Positions 44,778 to 56,204 of a stretch of DNA of 64,000 bases are shown one piece after another. A program made the position numbers and the translations under genes. The notes beneath the pieces are model-generated. The model was not told the DNA's origin. It saw only the letters and a program-made list of their open reading frames with translations, and searched no databases. Numbering within the stretch: the first letter of the stretch is position 1; every line of letters starts with the position of its first letter. The stretch is from Nemertoderma westbladi (lineage: Eukaryota; Xenacoelomorpha; Nemertodermatida; Nemertodermatidae), in contig JAUCBJ010008747.1 in assembly GCA_032718475.1 (NCBI GenBank), positions 62,001-126,000 on the forward strand, given 5' to 3'.

Positions 44778-44917
44778 CGATCTAGGTGTCTGCAGTTGGC
44801 ATGCTCTAGTTTCTCCAGGTATGTTGATATGCAGTTGTCATCATCACAAGAGGATCCCCAACCCAGAATTCTTGACAAATCGTTCCCGGTACCCAATGGT
44901 ATAATTCCAACCTGACA
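44778..44917 (-). CDS. Diacylglycerol kinase exon 8: catalytic domain, GTGND motif
   Basis: The frame reads [20 protein letters not shown], then [20 protein letters not shown] and [22 protein letters not shown] is the second nucleotide- and substrate-binding signature of the catalytic domain. Acceptor ACATCTCCAG at 44,918-44,920; donor GATCG/GTAAGT. Two bases at the end join one base of exon 9 to give Arg. Confidence 0.96.
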
Positions 44918-45332
44918 CTGGAGATGTAACAGAGAGAATACCGTAACCAATAATTAGTGGAGTAAATTATATGTAATAAGTGATTTCAACACAAATACTA
45001 TACTTATTACACTAAAATACTTTATGAATTACACTAAATTACTTCACTTATCACACTGAATTACTTTACGTATTATAATAAATTATTTTGCGTGGTCAGG
45101 CCCTAAGGTGGCCCTAAATCGCTATGCAGGTCAACTACGTTATCATGGATAGTGTTTGAGATACAATAAGACTGAAGAGACTGAAGATCACAACATCCTG
45201 AAACACTTTGAAGAGCCAGTATAACTGTATGTAGTCTGACTGCCAGGCGTCTCTTCATAAATATTTTGGATAATTATTATGTGGCAAAAATTGCATAAAC
45301 TCGAGCGCGCAGGAACTTCATCACCAAATCGT

Positions 45333-48300
45333 CCATGGTACATGTTTGTGGTTGCTATAACCCGTTGGCACATGTTTGTGGTTGCTGTAACCCATGGTAC
45401 ATGTTTGTGGTTGCTGTAACCCAGGGTACATGTTTGTGGTTGCTGTAACCCAGGGTACATGTTTGTGGTTGCTGTAACCCATGGTACATGTTTGTGGTTG
45501 CTGTAACCCAGGGTACATGTTTGTGGTTGCTGTAACCCAGGGTACATGTTTGTGGTTGCTGTAACCCATGGTACATGTTTGTGGTTGCTGTAACCCAGGG
45601 TACATGTTTGTGGTTGCTGTAACCCAGGGTACATGTTTGTGGTTGCTGTAACCCAGGGTACATGTTTGTGGATGCTGTAACCCATGGTACATGTTTGTGG
45701 TTGCTGTAACCCGTTGGTACATGTTTGTAGTTGCTGTAACCCAGGGTTCATGTTTGTGGTTGCTGTAACCCAGGGTACATGTTTGTGGATGCTGTAACCC
45801 GTTGGTACATGTTTGTGGTTGCTGTAACCCGTTGGTACATGTTTGTGGTTGCTGTAACCCGTTGGTACATGTTGGTGGTTGCTGTAACCCAGGGTACATG
45901 TTTGTGGTTGCTGTAACCCGTTGGTCCATGTTTGTGGTTGCTGTAACCCATGGTACATGTTTGTGGTTGCTGTAACCCAGGGTACATGTTTGTGGTTGCT
46001 GTAACCCAGGGTTCATGTTTGTGGTTGCTGTAACCCAGGGTACATGTTTGTGGTTGCTGTAACCCAGGGTACATGTTTGTGGATGCTGTAACCCTTTGGT
46101 ACATGTTTGTGGTTGCTGTAACCCGTTGGTACATGTTTGTAGTTGCTGTAACCCATGGTCATGTTTGTGGTTGCTGTAACCCAGGGTACATGTTTGTGGT
46201 TGCTGTAACCCAGGGTTCATGTTTGTGGTTGCTGTAACCCAGGGTACATGTTTGTGGTTGTTGTAACCCAGGGTACATGTTTGTGGTTGCTGGAACCCGT
46301 TGGCACATGTTTGTGGTTGCTGTAACCCGTTGGTACATGTTTGTGGTTGCTGTAACCCATGGTACATGTTTGTGGTTGCTGTAACCCAGGGTACATGTTT
46401 GTGGTTGCTGTAACCCAGGGTTCATGTTTGTGGTTGCTGTAACCCGTTGGCACATGTTTGTGGTTGCTGTAACCCGTGGGTACATGTTTGTGGTTGCTGT
46501 AACCCAGGGTACATGTTTGTGGTTGCTGTAACCCAGGGTTCATGTTTGTGGTTGCTGTAACCCAGGGTACATGTTTGTGGTTGCTGTAACCCAGGGTTCA
46601 TGTTTGTGGTTGCTGTAACCCAGGGTACATGTTTGTGGTTGCTGTAACCCGTTGGTACATGTTTGTTGTTGCTGTAACCCAGGGTACATGTTTGTGGTCG
46701 CTGTAACCCAGGGTTCATGTTTGTGGTTGCTGTAACCCAGGGTTCATGTTTGTGGTTGCTATAACCCAGGGTACATGTTTGTGGATGCTGTAACCCGTTG
46801 GTACATGTTTGTGGTTGCTGTAACCCGTTGGTACATGTTTGTAGTTGCTGTAACCCATGGTACATGTTTGTGGTTGCTGTAACCCAGGGTACATGTTTGT
46901 GGTTGCTGTAACCCAGGGTTCATGTTTGTGGTTGCTGTAACCCAGGGTACATGTTTGTGGTTGTTGTAACCCAGGGTACATGTTTGTGGTTGCTGTAACC
47001 CGTTGGCACATGTTTGTGGTTGCTGTAACCCGTTGGTACATGTTTGTGGTTGCTGTAACCCATGGTACATGTTTGTGGTTGCTGTAACCCATGGATACAT
47101 GTTTGTGGTGGCTGTAACCCAGGGTTCATGTTTGTGGTTGCTGTAACCCAGGGTACATGTTTGTGGTTGCTGTAACCCGTTGGTACAGGTTTGTGGTTGC
47201 TGTAACCCTTGGTACATGTTTGTGGTTGCTGTAACCCTTTGGTACATTGTTTGTGGTTGCTGTAACCCAGTTGGTTCATGTTTGTGGTTGCTGTAACCCA
47301 GTTGGTACATGTTTGTGGTTGCTGTAACCCGTTGGTACATGTTTGTGGTTGCTGTAACCCGTTGGTACATGTTTGTGGTTGCTGTAACCCATGGTACATG
47401 TTTGTGGTTGCTGTAACCCGTTGGTACATGTTTGTGGTTGCTGTAACCCAGTGGTACATGTTTGTGGTTGCTGTAACCCAGGGTACATGTTTGTGGTTGC
47501 TGTAACCCAGGGTTCATGTTTGTGGTTGCTGTAACCCGTTGGCACATGTTTGTGGTTGCTGTAACCCGTTGGAACATGTTTGTGGTTGCTGTAACCCTTT
47601 AGTACATCTTTGTGGTTGCTGTAACCCATGGTACATGTTTGTGGTTGCTGTAACCCGTTGGAACATGTTTGTGGTTGCTGTAACTCATGGTAAATGTTGG
47701 TGGTTGCTGTAACCCAGGGCACATGTTTGTGGTTGCTGTAACCAACCCGTTGGTACATGTTTGTGGTTGCTGTAACCCTTTGGTACATCTTTGTGGTTGC
47801 TGTAACCATTTCGTATATGTTTGTGGTTGCTGTAACCCGTTGGTACATCTTTGTGGTTGCTGTAACCCGTTGGTACATGGCTGTGGTTGCTGTAACCGTT
47901 TGGTACATCTTTGTGGTTGCTGTAACCCATGGTACATGTTTGTGGTTGCTGGAACCCGTTGGTACATCTTTGGGGTTGCTGTAACCCATGGTACATGTTT
48001 GCGGTTGCTGTAACCCGTTGGAACATGTTTGTGGTTGCTGTAACCCTTTGGTACATCTTTGTGGTTGCTGTAATCCTTTGGTACATCTTTGTGGTTGCTG
48101 TAACTCTTTGGTACATGGTTGTGGTTGCTGGAACCCGTTGATACATCTTTGTGGTTGCTGTAACCCATGTTACATGTTGGTGGTTGCTGTAACCCATGGT
48201 ACATGTTTGTGGTTGCTGTAACCCGTTGGTACATCTTTGTGGTTGCTGTAACCCGTTGGTACATGGTTGTGGTTGCTGTAACCCGTTGGAAAATGTTTGT

Positions 48301-49873
48301 GGTTGCTGTAACCCTTTGGTACATCTTTGTGGTTGCTGTAAACTATGGTACATGTTTGTGGTTGCTGGAACCCGTTGGTACATCTTTGTGGTTGCTGTAA
48401 CCCATGGTACATGTTTGTGGTTGCTGTAACCCGTTGGAACATGTTTGTGGTTGCTGTAACCCTTTGGTACATCTTTGTGGTTGCTGTAACCCATGGTACA
48501 TGTTTGTGGTTGCTGTAACCCGTTGGAACATGTTTGTGGTTGCTGTAACCCATGGTAAATGTTGGTGGTTGCTGTAACCCAGGGCACATGTTTATGGTTG
48601 CTGCAACCATGGTACATGTTTGAGGTTGCTGTAACCCAGGGTACATGTTTGTGGTTGCTGTAACCCATTGGAAAAAGTTTGTGGTTGCTGTAACCCATGG
48701 TACAGGTTTGTGGTTGCTGTAATCCGTTGGTAGATGTTTGTGGTTTCTTTAATCCTTTGGTACATCTTCGTGGTTGCTGTAACCCATGGTACATGTTTGT
48801 GGTTGCTGTAACCCTTGGTACATGTTTGTGGTTGCTGTAACCCATGGTACATGTTTATGGTTGCTGCAACCATGGTACATGTTTATGGTTGCTGCAACCA
48901 TGGTACATGTTTGAGGTTGCTGTAACCCAGGGTACATGTTTGTGGTTGCTGTAACCCATTGGAAAATGTTTGTGGTTGCTGTAACCCATGGTACAGGTTT
49001 GTGGTTGCTGTAATCCGTTGGTACATGTTTGTGGTTTCGTTAATCCTTTGGTACATCTTCGTGGTTGCTGTAACCTATGGTACATGTTTGTGGTTGCTGT
49101 AACCCTTGGTACATGTTTGTGGTTGCTGTAACCCAGGGTACATGTTTGTGGTTGCTGTAACCCAGGGTTCATGTTTGTGGTTGCTGTAACCCATGGTACA
49201 TGTTTGTGGTTGCTGTAACCCAGGGTTCATGTTTGTGGTTGCTGTAACCCATGGTACATGTTTGTGGTTGCTGTAACCCGTTGGCACATGTTTGTGGTTG
49301 CTGTAACCCATGGTACATGTTTGTGGTTGCTGTAACCCGTTGGAACATGTTTGTGGTTGCTGTAACCCATGGTACATATTTGTGGTTGCTGTAACCCGTT
49401 GGTACATGTTTGTGGTTGCTGTAACCCGTTGGTACATGTTTGTGGTTGCTGTAACCAGTTGGAACATGTTTGTGGTTGCTGTAACCCGTTGTCACATGTT
49501 TGCGGTTGCTGTAACCCGTTGGAACATGTTTGTGGTTGCTGTAACCCGTTGGTACATGTTTGTGGTTGTAGTAACCCATGGTACATGTTTGTGGTTGCTG
49601 TAACCCATGGTACAGGTTTGTGGTTGCTGTAACCCGTTGGCACATGTTTGTGGTTGCTGTAACCAGTTGGGACATGTTTGTGGATGCTGTAACCCGTTGG
49701 TACATGTTTGTGGTTGCAGTAACCCATGGTACATGTTGGTGGTTGCTGTAACCCAGGTTCATGTTGGTGGTTGCTGTAACCCGTTGGCACATGTTTGTGG
49801 TTGCTGTAACCATAGTACATGTTTGTAGTTGCTGTAACCCGTTGGCACATGTTTACGGTTGCTGTAACCCGTT
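45333..49873. repeat. 28-30-bp satellite array, about 156 copies
   Basis: The unit reads TACATGTTTGTGGTTGCTGT, then AACCC followed by ATGG, AGGG or GTTGG. The three endings mix throughout, so unit length alternates between 28 and 30 bp. Local longer periods exist: a segment at 48,601 recurs about 291 bp further on (48,892) with the same rare variants. It fills most of kinase intron 7. Long proline/threonine/histidine-rich frames in several phases are by-products. Confidence 0.97.
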
Positions 49874-50160
49874 TAATAGTTTGCTAGCCTGTAGGTGTCT
49901 ACATTTCATTACAAGCTGTTTGTTCCCATTCATGCCCTTTAGCATATACTAGATAAAGGCGCCTAATACTGGTTCACAATACTGACGAGTGACGAGTTAG
50001 ACTGATACATAGACTGGTAACTTTATAATATTGAGATTGCTACTTTTTTCCTGGATTTAACATATTTAAACGGTTTACTCACTTAGATATTTGTAAATTA
50101 ATTAATTACATATTTTTGAGGTTTTGCGGTATCACTTTTCCCGACATATATTTTGCCCAC
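49874..50160. other. Short remainder of intron 7 before exon 7 donor
   Basis: AT-rich sequence without recognised features between the satellite and the donor of exon 7. Confidence 0.5.
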
Positions 50161-50269
50161 CTGTCCGTGTAGCTTTAATTTATCGAGTTCAAGAAGAACC
50201 CATCCCACCGATCCATCTCCACCGCAGACGAGAATTCTAACGTTAGTAAACTTACGATACAACTTCAAC
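50161..50269 (-). CDS. Diacylglycerol kinase exon 7: catalytic domain, GGDG motif
   Basis: The frame reads [20 protein letters not shown], then [27 protein letters not shown] is the glycine-rich ATP-binding motif of the lipid-kinase catalytic domain. Acceptor TGTCTCGCTAG; donor CAG/GTGGGC. The first base completes a Gly codon begun in exon 6, and the exon ends on a codon limit. Confidence 0.96.
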
Positions 50270-50670
50270 CTAGCGAGACATAAATTTTTAAAAATAAAAA
50301 ACAAAACAAAATCTTATAATAAATATGATATGAAGCATACATTGAAGTATTATTGAAATTTAGTATGTTGATTAGGTGTATTATTATTTGCTTTTGGCGT
50401 TATTAATTAATAGATTTTGGTGGGGTGTTTGTGGTTGAATTAATAATTGTGCATTGTTATTATTAATCGTATCTTACACAATAAAGCGATACTTTGAAGT
50501 ATCTTATTAAATTAACAACATCATTAATTGCAGAATAAAGACGTGAATTAATTAAAAAAGTATAATTCATACGTAATAATAATATGAAGTATTCATTGAA
50601 GGCATTATGCAGTACAATAAACATATTAAATAAACATATAATACATTGATAAATAAATGATAGAAACTAG

Positions 50671-50932
50671 GTGAGTGACCCCGAAAGAAGGAACACCACT
50701 CATAAGGTCAAACACCTGTGTGCCGGGTTTATCACTAACTTACCCGAAAGAAGGAACAACACTCATAAGGTCAAACAGCTGTGTGACTGGTTTATCACTA
50801 ACTTACCCGTAAGAAGGAACACCACTCATAAGGTCAAACACCTGTGTGACTGGTTTATCACTAACTTACCCGAAAGAAGACCCGCCACTCATAAGGTCAA
50901 ACACCTGTGTGACTGGTTTATCACTAACTTAC
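50671..50932 (-). repeat. 63-bp array made from the exon 6 / intron 6 junction, four copies beside the genuine one
   Basis: The minus-strand unit is GTGTTTGACCTTATGAGTGG plus CGGGCCTTCTTTCGG (the last 35 bases of exon 6), then GTAAGTTAGTGATAAACC and CACACAG. Copies are spaced exactly 63 bp (CATAAGG at 50,701, 50,764, 50,827 and 50,890; genuine exon copy at 50,953). Three extra copies keep GTAAGT, and the last one has lost it. Copies differ at a few bases. Confidence 0.95.
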
Positions 50933-51034
50933 CCGAAAGAAGGCCCGCCACTCATAAGGTCAAACACCTGTGCCGGGTTTAACAGATGTTTCAATCGCCG
51001 AAGGAATTTTACACCTTGGTTATCGCCACTCTTC
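50933..51034 (-). CDS. Diacylglycerol kinase exon 6: catalytic domain
   Basis: After one base completing a Thr codon, the frame reads [20 protein letters not shown], then [19 protein letters not shown]...NPAQVFDL is a hallmark of diacylglycerol kinases. Acceptor TTGATCACAG at 51,035; donor TTTCGG/GTAAGT at 50,933/50,932. The two final bases join exon 7 to form Gly. Confidence 0.95.
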
Positions 51035-51317
51035 CTGTGATCAATTTATAATAATAGAAATATAGGCCTAATAACATTCAACAAAATATAAAAAGAGCAC
51101 ACACTATTTACAACCGCTACTGTTAGTAAAATATGCCTGTGATATAAATTTTAGTTGACACTTAATTGCTAGTGAAATAATAAGGTATTTCTTTATTTGG
51201 TGTTTGTATGGGTGGAAGGAAATGCTTCTCAACATATAGATATGGCCGCTTCTAGTTTTAAAAAGAAAATTAATTTTCCTTTGTATAATAATGTTCGACT
51301 TTCATAATAGAACTCAC

Positions 51318-51458
51318 GTGTTCACGAATACAATGAGTGGACTCTGGGAAGGTCGAAATGGCCTCCAATAACCATTACCGTCCAGATGATTGAGAGATGT
51401 TGGTTCTATAATTAGGTTGGAAAGAGTTCCTCGACTGCAGACTAATGGAAATGCCGCC
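51318..51458 (-). CDS. Diacylglycerol kinase exon 5: start of the catalytic domain
   Basis: The frame reads AAFPLVCSRGTLSNLIIEPT, then GYWRPFRPSQSPLIVFVN. SPLIVFVN is the first strand of the catalytic domain, immediately before the KSGD of exon 6. Acceptor TATTCCCCCAG; donor GAACAC/GTGAGT. The leading base completes Arg with exon 4. Confidence 0.93.
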
Positions 51459-51574
51459 CTGGGGGAATAACAATAACTATAAATATTCCATTGAAATGGA
51501 AATGGAATTATTTTACTCAGTAGGAAGAAACACTCAGTAGGAAGAACATGGTTTATGCATGAGAATGGAGATTC

Positions 51575-51985
51575 ATAACTCCCTATCACCCATGACATTT
51601 GCTAGATCATCCGCATCTTCAAGACCAATGTCCTTTAAGATGCGTCTCAAGAAAGTCATGGGCTGTCCACCATGCTTATTCACTCAATGAGGCCGCCAAA
51701 GCACAATATTGTTGATTTAATGATTGTAAAATGTGTTCATTGTACTTTGCACAATGAACCTGACGCAGCATTATTGTAAAAGTGACATCCAGAGATCCTC
51801 TTCAGTTAGAGCCCAACATGGACTCCCATATAGGTGTACGTATTCTACTGTTGCCCTAAATTATCGAACATTTAGATTCCCTTTTATTCTAAGGGACTTC
51901 CAAATCCTGATCAGACTATTCAATGCTGCCCATGTCTCTCTCTTACGTATCCTCTCTCTCTTACGTATCCGAAGGTCTTCATCTG
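51575..51985 (-). mobile_element. 3' fragment of the RTE-like LINE
   Basis: The plus strand reads CTCCCTATCACCCATGACAT and then words such as AAGATGCGTCTCAAGAAAGT and GGGCTGTCCACCATGCTTAT, which match the C-terminal region of the LINE at 37,264-37,840 with many small gaps. It lacks the TAG tail. It begins only about 115 bases from exon 5, in intron 4. Confidence 0.88.
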
Positions 51986-52382
51986 ACGTCCGTTTATACG
52001 GCGTGTGAGAAACCAATACCGCGTTACCGGCGCGTTAGGCGCGTTACCGGTACAGGTAGACAAAGAATTACTTTAGTTTCCGAACTCACCTCTATGTTGT
52101 TCGGTCGTACCTGTAAGCCTACGTAGCCGATCATACTGCAAATACTAGGCAAATGTCTGATCCAGATATCTCTTCCAAGTGCCAATATCAATATCTCAAT
52201 TTTCGAAAAAATTTGCATAATTCTAGTCGTAATCCTATTGATTTATTGTAAGTAATCCACTTCTGGCACTGTAAACTTTTGAAATACTATTGATTATTTT
52301 TTCGATTCTTGACAAGGGGAAAAACTAGACGCAAATCCAATCTCTTCGAATTAATTTATCGTCTTAATGTTAAATTATCCAT

Positions 52383-52562
52383 TTAGGGAAAGGAGCTGGT
52401 TATAGTGGGTTAGAGTAAAACTACATTTAACATTGTCCCTACGGAAGTCGATTTTTTTCACATTTTTATAACTCCCAAAAATAAAACTATAACCTGTTCT
52501 ATTGACTTTAGTTTATTGTTTTGGTTAACATAACGTGTCACTGTAACCTGCTCCTTTCCCTT
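52383..52562. mobile_element. Complete copy of a 180-bp inverted-repeat element (MITE-like)
   Basis: TAGGGAAAGGAGCTGGTTAT at the left matches the inverted ACTGTAACCTGCTCCTTTCC at the right end. Inside are CTATTGACTTTAG and TTTATTGTTTTGGTTA, also found in the other copies. A partial third copy in opposite order follows at 52,614-52,670. The family is dispersed in kinase introns. Confidence 0.8.
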
Positions 52563-53138
52563 AATTGATAATTTTGGAACCGGATCCGGATTCGCGTTTT
52601 ACACCTACCCGTTATAGTGGCACGTCACGTTATTCTAACCAAAGCAATAATCTAAAGTCAATAGAACAGGTTTCCTTCCGTATGCTTTTTGGGAGTAATC
52701 AGCTGTTACTTGCCTCGATTTCCCATGAGAATTATGAATTCTGATAGCGTCGACCACCCCCCCCCCCCCCCCCCCCCCCCTCCCCACGACCCCTTTCCTA
52801 AATATTCCGTTGAGACCTAGAGCAAATGTTGAATACACTTTTTAATGAGTAATAAATTATAATGTAATTAATAATTTAATTTAAAAATTATTAGTTACAG
52901 CATATATATTTTTTTATTACTGCAGTGATAAATAATTGTTACTGCAGTAGTAATTATTTGTATTGCATTATTATTGCATTATTTGTATTGTATTGTGTTT
53001 TGCAGTAAGAAATATTTTATTACTGAAAAATTTTTCGAGGCTTTTTTATTGCTTCAGAGGTTTTTATTAATTAATTTTTTGACCCTTTAGAGACGACATA
53101 ATGTAGCGGTAATTAATATATGAATCAATTCCGATTAC
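52563..53138. other. Rest of intron 4, with a fragment of the 53-bp repeat and a 24-base poly-C tract
   Basis: ACCGGATCCGGATTCGCG, then TTTTACACC, at about 52,578 matches part of the 53-bp repeat of 58,352-60,245. A run of 24 C is at 52,757-52,780. The rest is AT-rich without a gene. Confidence 0.55.
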
Positions 53139-53313
53139 CTGCAGTGGGAATGTACAATAGTTCTACACCACAGACAACGCCAGTCTTGTAGTCTTAGCAT
53201 AGAACCAGTGTTTCTCTGACATACTGCACACTTTGCTGATACCGGTAGGTTACCTTCGAGCCACTGGTGTGGCATGCAGATTGTACCATCAGGATTCTCT
53301 ATAATGTCTTTAC
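53139..53313 (-). CDS. Diacylglycerol kinase exon 4: second C1 domain
   Basis: The frame reads [20 protein letters not shown], then [20 protein letters not shown] and [17 protein letters not shown]. The His and the spaced Cys pairs (HQW...C-x2-C...C-x2-C...H-x2-C) form the zinc-binding C1 fold, here the second C1 typical for the family. Acceptor GCCTTTCAG; donor TGCAG/GTAATC. Two bases at each border match exons 3 and 5. Confidence 0.95.
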
Positions 53314-56204
53314 CTGAAAGGCAATAGTTAAAATGTTATAAATCTTAAAATGGAACAGAAATGAACAGCATAGTTGTCGTTTAGCTACTAACTCTGAGGA
53401 AATACTGCATTATTGCTTCAAGGAATTGATGAGTATCACGGCAGTTATGGTAACCTCGTATAAGCGCTGGCGCTATGCGGGGGGGGGGGGGGGGGGGGGA
53501 AGTAAAGAAAAACGATTGGTAAGCTACATTGGGGAGAACGTGGATTCTGCGTTGGTTATAGAGTTGGCAGGACATTCTTTCCTGCAGGTGCTTAGCTGAT
53601 ATCTTTATGTGACTGCTCTCTGCTCATATCTCTCTCAAAATATCCATCACCTGGGAGTTTAAATGTGTTGTTGTGATTGCTGATTGTCTAAGATACCTTG
53701 ATTAATAATGCAAAACAGTAGGATTAGATAGAAATGGGGAGGTTGGTTTGAAGAGATTGCACGGGCCATTAGGCAAACACCCACCTAGTTTCCTTTCATT
53801 ATGATAAGAAGATACGGTTGGAGGCTTGGAATTGCGTCTCATTTTCCATAGTATTGTTTGGTGCGGGTAGGCCTACAGTCCAACCTCTCTCATACCCATT
53901 CATACCTACCCCCTCCCCACCTATAAGCTGCCACACTGCAAGTTAGAAACTCTGCAAACTACATCGAAATGGGTAAGTTATACGTTTAACTTTAGTTAAT
54001 TTTCCTCCAAACTGTCAAAAAATGGAAATTCGAATTCTCTAATGCACTGTAATGGTACGGTAGATCGATGGAATTTCTGCCATTCCTCATTTTACATTGC
54101 ATTGAGATCCATTGTGTATGATCTGTTGCTCAAGTCCAAGTTCTCAATCCTTTGTGTAGTGTGAGAATAAACTTAATTATGGCTGTCGTCTCAGTTTTTA
54201 CTATACTCAGGATACCACACGCCATAGTTTACGTTCTGAATGGTAATTTCTGAAGAACAGCTCGTCAAATTTACTAGACGTTTTCTTCAGGGTAAAGCTG
54301 ACCTTTCATCTTTGCGATAGGCTAATAAAATATGAGTTGCGTCATTGCTCGTTTGATGCGTGCATACAGTGTGTGAGGTACTTTAGTGTTTGTTGTTGAC
54401 AACTCTGCCATTAAATAATAAAATGGGAGAAAATAGACAAAACGTGAAATTACTTCTTGGAATTACAGTAGAGTAAAATATGATTACTTTGGCTACATTT
54501 CTCGTGGAGGGAGACTAGCTATGTAAAAATAAATAATAAATAGAGAATGGAGGAGCATGGGGCACGGGCTTTCGCGAGGAATCAACTAATTTAGTAATAT
54601 TCTAATGTATAACCAATGATTCGGCGTTTGTACTTACTGTAAAACGATTTATCACAATAATACAGGTACAATGGTACATACAAGGTTACAGATTTCATGG
54701 AAAAAATTATATATAAACTGAATAGGTTTTGTACAGGTTGTTGTGGGGTATATCAATGTTACCAAATCTGTAACGTTGAGTCTCTTATTATTCTACACAG
54801 TTTTTGTAGAATTACTTTGCCATCTATAAATCTCTACGCAAGCAAACAACAATTCGCTGGAATCTCCCGCATTAATGGGATATCAAAAGGGGGGGGGGGG
54901 GGGGGGGGGGTGGCTGTGGAGGTCTTTTTAAACAATTTATTGTTTAAACAGGTTTCTTTTAAATAGTTTGCAAAAAATAAAAATAAAAAACACACTGTCT
55001 GTTGATTTCATTAGACTAAATGCATTTTCATGTCGAAATGACAACAAAGAAGACGTAATCCGCTGTACAACTCCGATTGCAATGTCTCCCAATTTGAACG
55101 GAATTTCATTAAATTTTGCAAATTAATACAGATTAATATTTGTGCTGAAAGTAAAAAGCCTATGAGACACATTGAAATAAAACTGGTAATTAACAGAGTT
55201 AGTTGGCTAATTGGGTCGTCGACACTGATTGAACGATGTGGATTTGTGGAATTCATTTTTCTCAAATCCTAGAAAATAATTTGGACGTAACGAATTTAAT
55301 TAATTTTTCCTTTCAATATTTCGGAGACTAATGGATTGCCGGTCGATAAACAACAAACGTCATTCATTCACCGACATACGAATAATTATTTTTACCGATA
55401 TCTTAGCGATAACAGGTGGGCGTCTCCGTCTATAGGCTTACCGGTAGGCCTACCGGTACACATTACTGTATAGGCGACGGCTAGACGCGAGTTGTACACA
55501 AACAATTGGTTCTCCACAACACACTTACAGTGGTAACTATAACTACAAAGCCATAAGTACGTTGCGTTCAAATATATCTATAAATCTACAAAGAGGCCTA
55601 AAATACTGCAGCTGCATTATATAAATTATCTAATATTCTATTTAAGCAATGCTCATGCTCATAGGTCACACTTACCAAATTTAAGATGAATCTGATGGTT
55701 GGTTCTATAATTACAGCTACATCTACGTTTCTGATAATTCTCCCCCTAGCGGTCGACAGATGAACCATATAGGTCTATCTGGGTGGAGAATTTCTAAACT
55801 TCTTCTAGACTGTAAGTGTACATTCGGTCCATTTCATTCTAGATTGACCGACTTATTAGCCTTAAAACATTTTCGACAACGGACAACTCACTAAATGTAC
55901 CGCTACTGAACTTCATGGCTCACCCCTCATAACATAACTAAACGCCGAACACTGCCATATAGAAGATATCAACATAAATTTCATTTTACAATATTATATC
56001 GTTCAGTCAGAATGTCACCCAATCACATAATATCTTACTAAGAAAACCTGATTTCCGCAAGAATTTCTAGAACATAGTATATATTCTAAAATTCGAATAT
56101 ATACTATGTTCTAGAAGTCCTTGAATTCCGCTGGAGAACTCTAAAGTGCATGCGAGTTATAATATTTTATATGTAGTGAATACAAAAACAGTAGATGAAC
56201 TCAC
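53314..56204. other. Intron 3 of the kinase, no gene recognised
   Basis: The stretch holds two G tracts (53,479-53,499 and 54,889-54,910), one diverged copy of the TCTAGCGG family near 55,740, and a long perfect hairpin at 56,066-56,115. No exon is supported in its 2.9 kb. Confidence 0.5.
56066..56115. other. Perfect 21-bp hairpin with 8-base loop
   Basis: TCTAGAACATAGTATATATT plus C pairs without mismatch with GAATATATACTATGTTCTAG plus A, separated by TAAAATTC. It lies 90 bases from the donor of exon 3, in intron 3. The TTCTAGAACA word is the same as in the fold-back element at 25,574-29,094. It could be the footprint of a small inverted-repeat element or a hairpin precursor. Confidence 0.85.

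Noticed and set aside
45188-49952. Many long Pro/Thr/His-rich frames on both strands
   Set aside because: All are translations of the 28-30-bp satellite and overlap each other in several phases; none has independent support.
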